Counted from the stretch's first letter, positions 35,161-44,271 are shown. The stretch: 64,000 bases of DNA from Paenibacillus sedimenti (GCF_014534655.1 NZ_JACVVD010000002.1:496001-560000), one strand, 5' to 3'. Translations and numbers: made by a program. Notes: generated from the letters alone by a model not told the origin.

Positions 35161-36672
35161 ATGTTTGAGAAGGTTACAGAGATCACGACGAGTGCATTTA
35201 CGTCGTATATGGATAATGCAAGCGGGGCAGACGCCATCGTCGTCTGCCTGAGCGAGTCCGAGCTGCGGCAGGGCGGCCTACTCGGCCAGCCGCAGCTTGA
35301 CGCTGCCCTTCAGCGCCTGAGCGCGAAGGGCATCTTTACAGGCGCCTTGGGCGAGCTCGAGGCGCTGCCCACGCACGGGCTGCTGCCGTACGCGTACGTG
35401 CTCGTGGCGGGGCTCGGACCCGCCATATCACGCGATACGCTGCGCGCAGCCGCGGTCTATGCAGCGCGCAAGGCGCTCGCGCTGCGGCTCGAACGCTTGG
35501 CGCTGAAGCTGCCAAGCGGCATCGACAGCCGGTCAGCCGTCACCGGGCTGACCGAAGGGCTGCTCCTCGGTACGTACCGCATCGCGGCGTACCGGAAGAA
35601 CGAGCCGGCGCGCGCGGAGCTGCGCCGGGCGGTGCTGCTCACAGAAGCGGCTGCGGATGCAGCGCTTCTGGAGCAGGCGATCGCCACCGCGCAGGCGGTG
35701 GCGGAGGGCACGAACTATGCCCGGGATCTGACAAACCTCCCGGCCAACAAGCTCGTTCCGGCTTCCCTCGCGGAGGAAGCCGCGAAGCTCGCCCGGCACT
35801 ACGGCTTCGCAAGCGAAGTGCTGGACGAGCACGAGATCGCCGCCCGCGGGATGGGCGGCCTCACTGCTGTTGGCGGCGGCAGCGCCAACCCGCCGCGCCT
35901 GATCACCTTGCAGTACAAGGGTGATCCGGACTCCGCCGACGTGCTGGGCCTCGTCGGCAAGGGCGTGACCTTCGATACCGGCGGGATCTCGATGAAAGAC
36001 CCTGATGGCATGGAGGAAATGATTAGCGACATGGGCGGGGCGGCGACCATTCTTGGCGCGCTGCACATCGTTGGGCAGCTGAAGCCGAAGATCAATCTGG
36101 TCGTTGTCATTCCGGCGGCTGAGAACATGACCTCAGGCAGCGCCTATCGCCCTGGCGATGTTGTAACGCTGCTTAGCGGACATACGGTAGAGGTGCTCAA
36201 TACGGACGCGGAGGGCCGCATTATTTTGGCTGAAGGCGTCACTTATGCGAAGCAATTGGGTGCAAACCGTTTGATTGACGTCGCCACACTTACGGGTGCG
36301 ATTCTGATTTCCTTCGCAGATGTGGCGACTGGTGCCATCACCAACGACGATCTGTTCCTGAAGCCGCTGCTGGACGCTGCTGCACAAGCAGGCGAAAAAG
36401 TATGGCAAATGCCGAACTATCCGGAATACCGGGCCATGCTCAAAAGCCATGTTGCCGACGTCCGAAATTCGACAGGCACGAACCGCTGGGCAGGAGCGAT
36501 TACTGCAGGTTTGTTCATCGGATTTTTCGCGGAAGAGACGCCTTGGATTCATCTCGATACGGGCGGCACTGCCTGGCTATGGTCGGAGAAAGGTACCGAG
36601 CCCAAAGGCGGCACTGGTGTCATTGTACGTACGTTAGCCGCATATTTATGCGGGAATTCCATATATGAGTAA
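35161..36672 (+). CDS. pepA: Leucyl aminopeptidase (M17)
   Basis: The 503-residue protein is a cytosolic two-metal aminopeptidase that removes N-terminal residues from peptides. The catalytic domain contains the metal ligands and catalytic residues in GKGVTFDTGGISMK and NTDAEGRIILAEGV, the M17 signature, after an N-terminal macro-like domain (1-165) and NYARDLTNLPANKL linker. GGGGAATTGGC precedes ATG 35161. The first half is much richer in GC than the second half and its neighbours. It lies 21 bases after the aldo/keto reductase gene, possibly cotranscribed, and ends in a terminator. Confidence 0.95.
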   Translation: MFEKVTEITTSAFTSYMDNASGADAIVVCLSESELRQGGLLGQPQLDAALQRLSAKGIFTGALGELEALPTHGLLPYAYVLVAGLGPAISRDTLRAAAVYAARKALALRLERLALKLPSGIDSRSAVTGLTEGLLLGTYRIAAYRKNEPARAELRRAVLLTEAAADAALLEQAIATAQAVAEGTNYARDLTNLPANKLVPASLAEEAAKLARHYGFASEVLDEHEIAARGMGGLTAVGGGSANPPRLITLQYKGDPDSADVLGLVGKGVTFDTGGISMKDPDGMEEMISDMGGAATILGALHIVGQLKPKINLVVVIPAAENMTSGSAYRPGDVVTLLSGHTVEVLNTDAEGRIILAEGVTYAKQLGANRLIDVATLTGAILISFADVATGAITNDDLFLKPLLDAAAQAGEKVWQMPNYPEYRAMLKSHVADVRNSTGTNRWAGAITAGLFIGFFAEETPWIHLDTGGTAWLWSEKGTEPKGGTGVIVRTLAAYLCGNSIYE

Positions 36673-36688
36673 ATGATTCTGAGCAAAA

Positions 36689-36714
36689 AAAGTCACCCGG
36701 CTAAGGGTGACTTT
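36689..36714. terminator. Bidirectional terminator after pepA
   Basis: AAAGTCACCC (36689-36698) pairs with GGGTGACTTT (36705-36714); A-run before and T-rich tail after. Serves pepA and the convergent gene that ends at 36719. Confidence 0.88.
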
Positions 36715-36718
36715 CATT

Positions 36719-37276
36719 TTATGCGCCGATACCCCGGCTTGCAGAAGCATGTTTCGCTTGCGGTAAACGCAGCAATTCATGGAGGTCTGCGATTCGGATA
36801 ACCAGACGGTTAATTTCATTGGTCGTATAAGATAACTGCCCGGTTCGCTGCTCAAGCTGAGTCAGGGAGATGCCGATCCAGTTCTTCTTGCGTGCATGCA
36901 CACTCAAGTCGTATTTCAAAACAGTCATCGAGGCTGCATAAGGATCCGGCTTCACATAAACGTCTTTCATGACGTCATCCAGATTGAAAAAGAGCTTAGC
37001 GCGATCCCATTTAACATACCCGGGTTCAAACAGAATCACAAGCAGGTTGGAATCCGCGGACTCCTTACCCTCCATCGTAATCAAACGGACAGCGCCTTTA
37101 GCCTGATTGGGCTTGATGAATTGATTAGACCGAATATCCGGAAGAAATGGTACGATGAGAAGCGGGCATACGCTTGCGATATACAAATAAATGGTTGACT
37201 GGAACACAACGGAGAGTACAATAAAAGTCAAAAAGAGCAATACGCTTATCAGAAGTCCAAACTTATTCGATTTCAT
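36719..37276 (-). CDS. Membrane protein with cytoplasmic domain, function unknown
   Basis: The 185-residue product has two N-terminal membrane helices (FGLLISVLLFLTFIVLSVVF and IYLYIASVCPLLIVPFLP) and then a soluble domain of about 130 residues (VKWDRAKLFFNLDDVMKDVYV...). No family was recognised. It stands alone between pepA and the divergent MFS gene. Coding character is good and no overlap conflicts with it. Confidence 0.7.
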   Translation of the reverse strand: MKSNKFGLLISVLLFLTFIVLSVVFQSTIYLYIASVCPLLIVPFLPDIRSNQFIKPNQAKGAVRLITMEGKESADSNLLVILFEPGYVKWDRAKLFFNLDDVMKDVYVKPDPYAASMTVLKYDLSVHARKKNWIGISLTQLEQRTGQLSYTTNEINRLVIRIADLHELLRLPQAKHASASRGIGA

Positions 37277-37405
37277 AGCAATTCGATAATCCCGCCTGAC
37301 ATGATAGATTAGGTAGTCAAGCCCTATTTTAACATAAGCGGCCTGCAGATTGTAGCTTTAACATCAGTCATTTGACATAAGTCACAGACAGAGGAGTTTA
37401 TTTTG

Positions 37406-38701
37406 ATGAAATATCTGGATAAATGGCGGAAACCCAAGAGAAAAATATCTCCAAACCGAAGACATTTATTGGTCGCTACGATGGAGGGCTTTCCGGCTGT
37501 TATCATTTTTCAGCTATTAGGGGGGCCTTTCCTCACGGGCTATTTACTGTACTTGGGTGCTACATCGACAGAAATCGGTTTGGTTCTTGCCATTACGACT
37601 GTTGTGAATATCATTCAGATTTTGATGGCCGTCATCATGCAAAAGTTCAGCAACCGCAAACTTATGCTGATTATTTTCGGCTCCATGCATCGATTAATAT
37701 GGCCTGCTGTCGGATTGATTCCATTTCTGTTTCCGAAGGATCTTTGGGTCGCCATGTACATTGTATTTTATACGGTGGCTCATTTGGGGAATGCCGCTGG
37801 GGCGGTCGTATGGACTTCATTAATTAGCGATGCGGTTCCGGCGCCGGTTCGCGGACGATATTTTGGCATTCGCAATACGATTCTAGGGGCGGTCAGCTCT
37901 TTGGCGCTTTTTGTGGGAGGGCAAGTTCTTGACCGGTTCCCCGGTGGCCAGGGCTTCCAATATTTATTTATCATCTGCGGCATATGTGCAGTGCTCAATG
38001 TGATCGCTTATTGTCTATACCCAAACCCTCCATTTGTACCTTCGATGGAAACCAATCCGGTAGGAATGATGGGCAAGCCGCTGAAAGATCGTGCTTTTCT
38101 AAGAGCAGTATTATTTCTTGCAGTATGGTTGTTCGTGCAGGGACTGACCGTGCCGTTATTTTCCTATGTGATGCTCAAATTGATGCACGTCAACTATGAG
38201 ACGGTATCGCTAATAACCGTAGTCCATACGCTTGTCATGATGGGCAGTTATTATGTATGGGGTACTTTGAACGCGAGGTACAGCGCTCAGACCTTGCTTT
38301 TATGGTCGCTGCCTATTATCGCTGCCGCTTGTTTACTGTGGGGAACTCTCGTTGTTCTTCCTTCGCTCGTCGTGCTTTATGCCGTTCATATCGTACTCGG
38401 CATCGGTTTGGGAGGCTTTAACCAAATGGTGTTTGCTTTTACGATTGGAGATACCCCGAAAAGTGAACGCCCGATGTATATTGCTACTTATTCGGCACTA
38501 ACCGGCTTTGCCGCATTTTTGGGCCCAATTGTTGGCGGTAAGGTATATGCGCTTATTACCGAAACGCCTGCTTGGGTGCAGGTGTATGGTATGTCTACGC
38601 TTGTTGGCATAATCTTGCTAGTGCTTGGCGTGCTGGTGGGGCGTCTTGTTTTAGGTCAAAAGGCAATTAAGGACTCGGGACCGCAAGCCATATCCGGCTG
38701 A
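37406..38701 (+). CDS. MFS transporter
   Basis: The 431-residue protein has twelve predicted helices in two halves, with a short cytoplasmic loop motif KFSNRKLMLI between helices 2 and 3 and VRGRYFGIRNT at the helix 4-5 loop. Such loops (RGRYFGxRN) occur in a Firmicutes MFS subgroup of unknown substrate. GAGGAG is 9 bases before ATG 37406. It is followed at 26 bases by a Gfo/Idh/MocA oxidoreductase and then a WYL regulator, so uptake and processing of a polyol or sugar derivative is a reasonable guess. Confidence 0.88.
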   Translation: MKYLDKWRKPKRKISPNRRHLLVATMEGFPAVIIFQLLGGPFLTGYLLYLGATSTEIGLVLAITTVVNIIQILMAVIMQKFSNRKLMLIIFGSMHRLIWPAVGLIPFLFPKDLWVAMYIVFYTVAHLGNAAGAVVWTSLISDAVPAPVRGRYFGIRNTILGAVSSLALFVGGQVLDRFPGGQGFQYLFIICGICAVLNVIAYCLYPNPPFVPSMETNPVGMMGKPLKDRAFLRAVLFLAVWLFVQGLTVPLFSYVMLKLMHVNYETVSLITVVHTLVMMGSYYVWGTLNARYSAQTLLLWSLPIIAAACLLWGTLVVLPSLVVLYAVHIVLGIGLGGFNQMVFAFTIGDTPKSERPMYIATYSALTGFAAFLGPIVGGKVYALITETPAWVQVYGMSTLVGIILLVLGVLVGRLVLGQKAIKDSGPQAISG

Positions 38702-38726
38702 ACATTCAAACAGAGGAGAAATAACG

Positions 38727-39650
38727 ATGACCAAAAAAAGAATCGGACTGATCGGGCTGGGAGACATTGCGCAAAAAGTGTATCTGCCGCTATTGTCCGC
38801 GAACGAACAGGTTGAAATTGCAGGTCTTATGAGCTCCACGCCAGCGACCGTCGAACGGATGAAGGCCAAGTACCGCGTACCTTTTGGAACGACGAACCTT
38901 GATGAACTTCTTGACCAAGGGCTGGACGCCGTATTCGTCCATAGTCCAACGTCAACCCATTATGATATAGCGATGAAAAGCATGGCTAGAGGCGTAGCCG
39001 TTTATGTGGACAAGCCTTTATCCAATCATTGGGAGCAATCCGTAGAGATGGCTTCTTTTGCGGAGCAGAAAGGCGTTTTGTTGGCTGCCGGGTTCAACCG
39101 CAGGTTTGCACCACTTTATTTGGAGGCCAAACAATGGCTGAAGGATGCAGGGGGCTTCGACTGGTGCTCAGCGGTCAAACATCGGATCAAGCAGCAGGGT
39201 CACGGCGCCAAAGAAACGCTCTATGACGACCTTATTCATATGCTGGATCTTTTATTATGGCTCGGAGAGAGTCCCTACGAAGTGAATACTTGTAACCAAC
39301 AACTGGATCAAGAGGGTAAACTGCTTCATGCTTCTGGAACTTTAGGATTCGGTAGCGCCATCGGCACCTACAGTATGGTAAGGCTTGCAGGCGTTGACCT
39401 GGAAAAAGTGGAGCTGCATGGGAGCGGCCGTTCTGTGGAAGTAACGAACCTGGAGTCTGCCGTGTTTTATGAAAAGGGAGCGATGCCGCGAATTCGTACC
39501 TTTGGCAGCTGGGACACCGTGCTCGAGAGAAGAGGCTTTGCGGGCGTCGTCCAACACTTTCTGGACAGTTTGAATCATCCCGAAGCTTGCAGCATCCGTG
39601 CTGATCTTGTGCTGGATTCTCATCAGTTAGTTGAGCGTTTATCCCGATAG
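38727..39650 (+). CDS. Gfo/Idh/MocA family oxidoreductase
   Basis: The 307-residue NAD(P)-dependent enzyme begins with a Rossmann motif GLIGLGDIAQKVYLP and contains VFVHSPTSTHYDIAMKSMARGVAVYVDKPL, which holds the conserved EKP-like catalytic Lys (here VDKPLS) and the family layout. The C-terminal alpha/beta domain follows from about residue 120. It would oxidise or reduce a hydroxyl of a sugar or inositol. CAGAGGAGAA precedes the ATG. Probably cotranscribed with the MFS gene before it. Confidence 0.87.
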   Translation: MTKKRIGLIGLGDIAQKVYLPLLSANEQVEIAGLMSSTPATVERMKAKYRVPFGTTNLDELLDQGLDAVFVHSPTSTHYDIAMKSMARGVAVYVDKPLSNHWEQSVEMASFAEQKGVLLAAGFNRRFAPLYLEAKQWLKDAGGFDWCSAVKHRIKQQGHGAKETLYDDLIHMLDLLLWLGESPYEVNTCNQQLDQEGKLLHASGTLGFGSAIGTYSMVRLAGVDLEKVELHGSGRSVEVTNLESAVFYEKGAMPRIRTFGSWDTVLERRGFAGVVQHFLDSLNHPEACSIRADLVLDSHQLVERLSR

Positions 39651-39682
39651 AGTCTGCTGGCAGACGGAAGGAGTCGATCGCG

Positions 39683-40657
39683 ATGTCCAAGGCGGATAAC
39701 ATGCTTTCCATTCTATGGATGTTAAAATCACGAAAGCGAATGACGGCTAAGCAGCTGGCTGAGAAGTTGGAGATGAACATTCGCACGGTGTACCGATATA
39801 TCGATGCCTTGTGTGCGAGCGGAGTTCCTATCGTATCGGATTCAGGTCACAATGGCGGATACAGCTTGCTAGGACAGTTTAATGAAGCTCCGCTCGTTTT
39901 CGACCTCGATGAACAGAAAGCGCTTATTCATGCGGCACAGTTCGCTCAAGAGGCTGGATACCCATACGGCGAGAAGCTAAATCAAGCTATAGCCAAGCTT
40001 AAAATGTACACCAATCAAGAGCAGCTTCATCAAATCAACCTGCATGAAAAAGGTCTCGATGTGATTCTCCCGCAAGCCGATGCCGCACAGGTGTCCATGC
40101 TTCAAGAAGTGGAAGTTGCGGTAGCTCAAAGCAGCACCCTGCATATCGAATATCAAAAAGGCTACGGTACTTCAACTGAGACCCGCCATCTGGATCCATA
40201 CGGACTTGTCAGTTGGAAAAGCAAATGGTACGTCGTCGGCTATTGCCATCTCCGGGGCGAAGTTCGGAGCTTTCGCATCGATCGTATTCGAAGCATAGTT
40301 TCGACTGGGGGCACATTCGAAAAGCCTGCGGATTTCTCAGCGCGACAATTCCTGTTATCCAGCGTAATGCCGAACAACGAAAAGCCTGAGGAGCTGATAT
40401 CCGTCAAAATAAGCGGCAAAGAGCAGGCGCTTAATGACTTATGCGGCCACTGGTTTCTCATCCATGGGCTTGTGGACCGTACGCGATTGGAGGCCCACTT
40501 CAAGCTGGAAGAGAAGATGGTGCTGAATCAACTGCCAGTCATTCTCCTTAATTACGGGAGATCGATTCAAATTCAGGAGCCGCAGGCGCTTAAACGGAGA
40601 ATGGTGGAAGTTACGAAAAAATTATATGAGCAGTATGCGGCTCAGGTGAATGACTGA
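39683..40657 (+). CDS. WYL-domain transcriptional regulator (YafY type)
   Basis: The 324-residue protein has an N-terminal HTH_11 domain (MLKSRKRMTAKQLAEKLEMNIRTVYRYIDAL), a GGYSLL wing and a WYL domain (about 140-230: HLDPYGLVSWKSKWYVVGYC, EVRSFRIDRI) plus a C-terminal extension. WYL regulators are ligand-controlled repressors or activators, some answering nucleic-acid stress. Position as third gene after an MFS and an oxidoreductase gene suggests it controls them. GGAAGGAGT precedes the ATG. A terminator follows. Confidence 0.88.
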   Translation: MSKADNMLSILWMLKSRKRMTAKQLAEKLEMNIRTVYRYIDALCASGVPIVSDSGHNGGYSLLGQFNEAPLVFDLDEQKALIHAAQFAQEAGYPYGEKLNQAIAKLKMYTNQEQLHQINLHEKGLDVILPQADAAQVSMLQEVEVAVAQSSTLHIEYQKGYGTSTETRHLDPYGLVSWKSKWYVVGYCHLRGEVRSFRIDRIRSIVSTGGTFEKPADFSARQFLLSSVMPNNEKPEELISVKISGKEQALNDLCGHWFLIHGLVDRTRLEAHFKLEEKMVLNQLPVILLNYGRSIQIQEPQALKRRMVEVTKKLYEQYAAQVND

Positions 40658-40677
40658 GCGTAGAATGTTAAATGATG

Positions 40678-40712
40678 AAAGCCTTGGGAGATCAGGCTTT
40701 TTATTTTTTTGA
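40678..40712 (+). terminator. Terminator after the WYL regulator gene
   Basis: AAAGCCT (40678-40684) pairs with AGGCTTT (40694-40700), followed by TTATTTTTTT. Confidence 0.82.
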
Positions 40713-40829
40713 CGAGGTACGATACACAGAGAGGAACAACTTTAGAGACAATATCAATTTACATATAAAGGAAAGTAATGAAATTTCACGAATATAAATA
40801 ACCGAGCACATCTTAAAGGAGGTACAACT

Positions 40830-41516
40830 ATGGGAAGAAAAGTAATATTTATTATTTTTCTAATAATTATTTGTACTTCACTAGTTGTGAATATACGTTT
40901 TTACTATAACATCCATAATTTTAAAGGGTCTGCCATGCAAATGAATAATAGTTTAGAACAGAGTGTAAAGCAATTATCCGATAAATTATCAAATACAAAC
41001 CTGATCATTGAAAATTTGAAGTCTGAAAGTGAAAATTTAAAAAATAATAACGCTGAAATCATAGGTAAGTTACATGCACTTGAAACTGATTCCGCGATGC
41101 GGCTTGAGGACGAAACGAACATTAAAAAGATCTATAAAATAATCGATAGTTTGCCAGAAGTATCAAAAAAACTGGCTTTTATTAAAGAGTTAAGGAATGA
41201 AAAAGGAATATATTATCTAGTCTTGGATTATGTGAATTGGTTTTCTGGAGATGATGCAAAAAAAGCGGCTAAAGAAGATAACAACCCTAACGCTGCTTCC
41301 TTAAGTAACAATTTTTATATTCGAAATGAAAGAGTTGAAAATGATAAAGTAGTCCTAGGAAATGACGCAATGATATATGAATTAAATGGTGCAATGCTGA
41401 AATACATAGAATTCAATGAATTTACTTCAGAGAAATCTAATACAACTAATCGGCTATTTAATATTCTTTTCGTTAGCGACAAGCTTATATTATTAGAAGA
41501 ACAATATAGACCTTAG
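40830..41516 (+). CDS. Membrane-anchored coiled-coil protein, function unknown
   Basis: The 228-residue product has one N-terminal membrane helix (VIFIIFLIIICTSLVVNI), then a coiled coil of about 60 residues (LEQSVKQLSDKLSNTN..., LKSESENLKNNNAE) and a soluble C-terminal domain. Topology suggests that most of it lies outside the membrane. AAAGGAGGT precedes the ATG. It is the first gene of an AT-rich group of four to five small membrane protein genes and has no recognised family. Confidence 0.75.
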   Translation: MGRKVIFIIFLIIICTSLVVNIRFYYNIHNFKGSAMQMNNSLEQSVKQLSDKLSNTNLIIENLKSESENLKNNNAEIIGKLHALETDSAMRLEDETNIKKIYKIIDSLPEVSKKLAFIKELRNEKGIYYLVLDYVNWFSGDDAKKAAKEDNNPNAASLSNNFYIRNERVENDKVVLGNDAMIYELNGAMLKYIEFNEFTSEKSNTTNRLFNILFVSDKLILLEEQYRP

Positions 41517-41592
41517 AAATTCAATGGAATATAACAAGATCGAAAAGAATATTGAATACATATTCAATTATCACTAATAAGGGTGTGATTTC

Positions 41593-41841
41593 ATGGGAGG
41601 TTTTATAGTTAGTTTATTTTTAGTGGTTGTAGGTTATGTAATCTTATATCTAATCATAAAAGCTGCAATCAATAATTCGGAAATGAGTAGTTTTATGCAG
41701 AATGAAATAAGGACAATAAGAAATCAGAATACTAAAAGTAATGAAGAGCTTAATAAACAATTTGAAGAAATAAAGCTATTACTTAATGAACAGAATCAAT
41801 TATTAAGAGAGCAGAATACTAATGCTAGTAAAGAGAACTAA
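41593..41841 (+). CDS. Small membrane protein with C-terminal coiled coil
   Basis: The 82-residue product has one membrane helix (SLFLVVVGYVILYLIIKAA) followed by a cytoplasmic or external helix of about 45 residues with heptad pattern (NEELNKQFEEIKLLLNEQNQLL). The arrangement repeats that of the gene before it in short form. No family was recognised. A GGGTGTGATTTC stretch precedes ATG 41593; the ribosome binding site is weak. Confidence 0.65.
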   Translation: MGGFIVSLFLVVVGYVILYLIIKAAINNSEMSSFMQNEIRTIRNQNTKSNEELNKQFEEIKLLLNEQNQLLREQNTNASKEN

Positions 41842-41885
41842 ATATATTTTGCTGAAATAATTCAAAATGCACTAAAGGAGTTAAT

Positions 41886-42299
41886 ATGCAAGAGAACCAG
41901 AAAAACCTAGCGGGAATCAGAGGTTGGCTTCTATTTTATGTGATTTTTTCCATTGTTGGATTTTTGATCAATTTGTTTGGTCTCTATAACGAATTTTACA
42001 TATTCAAGTTAATAGAGACATTAGAATGGAATATTGAAAGAGTATATGATGTTGGTGCTTACATTTTACTCGAAATTCTTATCGTCATATCACTATTCTA
42101 TTTATTAAAAAAGAATAAGAACGGACCGCAGTTCACAATAATAACTGAATTAATAGGGATATTAATCGGTATCATTGATTTCTTTTTCTCAAATAGAAGA
42201 ATAGATGAAGTGCTAGAGCTAATGCTTACAATTATTTTAGGAACAATATGGATTTTATATTTTAGATATTCAAAACGAGTTAAAGCGACTTTTGGATGA
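41886..42299 (+). CDS. DUF2569-type membrane protein
   Basis: The 137-residue protein has four predicted helices and starts with a short hydrophilic segment ending AGIRGWLLFYVI, the G-x-GGWL-like entry typical of DUF2569 proteins. Function of the family is unknown. AAAGGAG lies 7 bases before ATG 41886. It belongs to the AT-rich group. Confidence 0.65.
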   Translation: MQENQKNLAGIRGWLLFYVIFSIVGFLINLFGLYNEFYIFKLIETLEWNIERVYDVGAYILLEILIVISLFYLLKKNKNGPQFTIITELIGILIGIIDFFFSNRRIDEVLELMLTIILGTIWILYFRYSKRVKATFG

Positions 42300-42310
42300 A
42301 ATTAATGAAC

Positions 42311-42479
42311 ACATTGGAGAAATTTCCTTATTTTTATTAGTATACCTTGCTTCGTGCTAGGTGTTTTTCCATTACTAAACTATTTATATTTTTTGCGGAT
42401 AAGTGGAATGACGTTCATGATGGGTTTGTTCAAGAAAGTAAACACAATCAGTAAGGAGAATAAAATTGATTTTACGTAA
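42311..42479 (+). pseudogene. Possible remnant of a membrane protein gene
   Basis: A frame open from 42316 to the TAA at 42477-42479 encodes about 54 residues with a hydrophobic stretch (FLIFISIPCFVLGVFPLLNY) and a basic end (FKKVNTISKENK), but lacks ATG, GTG or TTG at the front and overlaps the next gene start. It looks like the tail of a deleted gene related in style to its neighbours. Confidence 0.35.
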
Positions 42480-42696
42480 AGTATTCGTAGGGATAGGTAT
42501 ATCATTAATAGTTCCATGGCTTCTATACTTTATTCTCTATTTTATTCTAAAACTGTTCATCAAAGCTGACTTTCAATACCATGATAATTATTTTATAGTT
42601 ATACATTTTGGGTGGATCGAATATATTGTTTGTTTTATGATTTCACTTTTTCTTTACTTTTTAGGGTTTGTCATTTATATGAAATTGAAGAATTGA
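42466..42696 (+). CDS. Small two-helix membrane protein, function unknown
   Basis: The 76-residue product has two hydrophobic segments (VGIGISLIVPWLLYFILYF and YIVCFMISLFLYFLGFVIYM). The start is TTG 42466, 7 bases after AAGGAG. No family recognised. Last member of the AT-rich group; a more ordinary gene follows 21 bases later. Confidence 0.6.
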   Translation: MILRKVFVGIGISLIVPWLLYFILYFILKLFIKADFQYHDNYFIVIHFGWIEYIVCFMISLFLYFLGFVIYMKLKN

Positions 42697-42717
42697 TGTT
42701 AAGAAAGGAGAAAAAAC

Positions 42718-43359
42718 ATGATGAAATGCATCATTTTCGATCTCGACGGTACAATTGGAAACACGTTGCCTCTATGTATTGCAGCCTTCAAAAAATCAAT
42801 CGAACCGTTGGCCGGCAGGTCACTGAGTGATCAGGAGATCATTGCTACTTTCGGTCCTTCTGAAGAAGGCACGGTTCAGGCACTGATTCCGGATTATTAT
42901 GAACAGGGAGTAGAGGATTATCTCAAACACTATCGTGATTTGCATATGATGTGCGAAGCTCCATTTGATGGGATTGTCGAAGTTATTGAATTTGCAAAAA
43001 ATAAAAATGTCCGATTGGCTATGGTTACCGGTAAGGGAGAGAGGAGTACGGAAGTTACTTTGGAAGTATTCGGACTTCGTTCTTATTTCGATATCATCGA
43101 AACAGGTTCTCCGCTTGGACCCAGAAAGGTGCAGGGGATCGCGAAAGTTGTAGAACATCTGGGGATAGCTCCTGAAGAATGTATATATGTCGGTGACACG
43201 CCAAGCGATATTTTGTCATCAAGGGAAGCCAAGATACCCGTCATTGCTGCTGCGTGGGCGGAAACCGCGGATAAAGAACAACTGCTGGCCCTGAAACCCG
43301 ATGCGTTGTTTACCACTGTCGAAGAGTTCAAGCGATACATTGAACAAGCCTGCACATAG
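42718..43359 (+). CDS. HAD superfamily hydrolase (phosphatase)
   Basis: The 213-residue protein shows all HAD motifs: motif I FDLDGTIGNT with the nucleophile Asp, motif II MVTGKGERS, Lys in GPRKVQGIAKV and motif III/IV YVGDTPSDILSSREA. A helical cap lies between residues 15 and 85, as in the phosphoglycolate phosphatase/beta-phosphoglucomutase subgroup. It most likely removes phosphate from a small metabolite. AAAGGAGAA precedes ATG 42718. It is AT-richer at the start than at the end. Confidence 0.87.
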   Translation: MMKCIIFDLDGTIGNTLPLCIAAFKKSIEPLAGRSLSDQEIIATFGPSEEGTVQALIPDYYEQGVEDYLKHYRDLHMMCEAPFDGIVEVIEFAKNKNVRLAMVTGKGERSTEVTLEVFGLRSYFDIIETGSPLGPRKVQGIAKVVEHLGIAPEECIYVGDTPSDILSSREAKIPVIAAAWAETADKEQLLALKPDALFTTVEEFKRYIEQACT

Positions 43360-43424
43360 CTATTGAACGATATGCTGTCGCACCTGAGATTTCACTAACA
43401 ACCGTCTTACGAAAATGATAAAAA

Positions 43425-43847
43425 TCAACAGAGAAATCGCTGAGCAAGAAGCAAGTTTGTCGCTTGAAGGGCCGGCTGCGCTGAGCCAAATCCAATACCG
43501 TACAGAACGGCTGAAATAATGACACCGATGAACCCATTCGAAAAGCTTAACACCAGCAAAGCGGCAGTCGTAACAACAAGAGCCGGCACAATCACAACTA
43601 CGACACCGATCCGATCCGAAAGCTTACCGGCCACGGGTCTTATTAGGGTAAGCGTAATTGCGTACACCAAAAAAAATTCAGACAGTGTAAATACTCCCGC
43701 CGCCAGGCCAATCTGAGATTCGCTGCCGCCTAATTGTTTCATATATAGCGGAAAAGTCGGAAGCAGCAAATATAAGGCCATAAACAGAAATAACGCTACA
43801 AAAGTCAATTGAATAAACGGTTTGGTCCATAGTCGCTCCACGTTCAT
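43425..43847 (-). pseudogene. Truncated MFS transporter
   Basis: The 140-residue product begins like a drug-export MFS protein: FIQLTFVALFLFMALYLLLPTFPLY, then LIRPVAGKLSDRIG (loop 2-3 motif) and IGFGSAQPALQA. It stops after the fourth helix where some 250 more residues are expected. Only 65 bases separate its stop from the next gene, so the rest is missing rather than frameshifted. ATG 43847 overlaps the stop of the PadR remnant. Non-function as a transporter is inferred. Confidence 0.75.
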
Positions 43848-44214
43848 TCCTCCTTCTTGATCCGTTCGATCTCCGTGGTTATCCACTCGATATCTGCCGC
43901 GCCGACATGCTTTCTGTGTTCAAAAACTCTTAGCAGCTGAATACGCTGTTTTTCCGGACTCGGCTTTTGTGAAATGATTTGTGCTTCAAGGTTAGCCACG
44001 TACTTGTAGGTAGTTTGGAGGAACTTCAAATATTGCTCCAGACAGGCAAGTCGAACGTCTTTCGTCACATATTGAAAATAAACCATTTTGAAATGAAAAT
44101 GGCGTTCTGTCTCGGCGTTGTATTCGAGCGGTTGCTCCATCAATTGTTGAAAACGCTCGCGTCCGGTTTCCGTCAGTTCATAGACTTTTCGCAGTCTGCC
44201 AATACGAAAATGTA
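43844..44214 (-). pseudogene. PadR-type regulator remnant lacking its DNA-binding front
   Basis: The frame encodes the wing end and C-terminal helices of a PadR-family regulator (RLRKVYELTETGRERFQQLMEQPLEYN, then a coiled dimerisation part), but the helix-turn-helix is missing. Upstream, the frame runs straight into the terminator of gcvPB; the ATG at 44257 would translate both arms of that hairpin. A deletion joining the terminator to mid-gene is the simplest explanation. It overlaps the truncated MFS gene by 4 bases, so regulator and transporter were once a pair. Confidence 0.65.
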
Positions 44215-44250
44215 AAAAAGTTCCTTGGCGATATTCCAAGGAACTTTTTA
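44215..44250 (-). terminator. Terminator of gcvT-gcvPA-gcvPB
   Basis: AAAAAGTTCCTTGG (44215-44228) pairs with CCAAGGAACTTTTT (44236-44249) around 7 bases; 22 bases after the gcvPB stop on the minus strand, with a T-run of six. Confidence 0.9.
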
Positions 44251-44271
44251 TGAGCATCTATAGCGGCCAGT

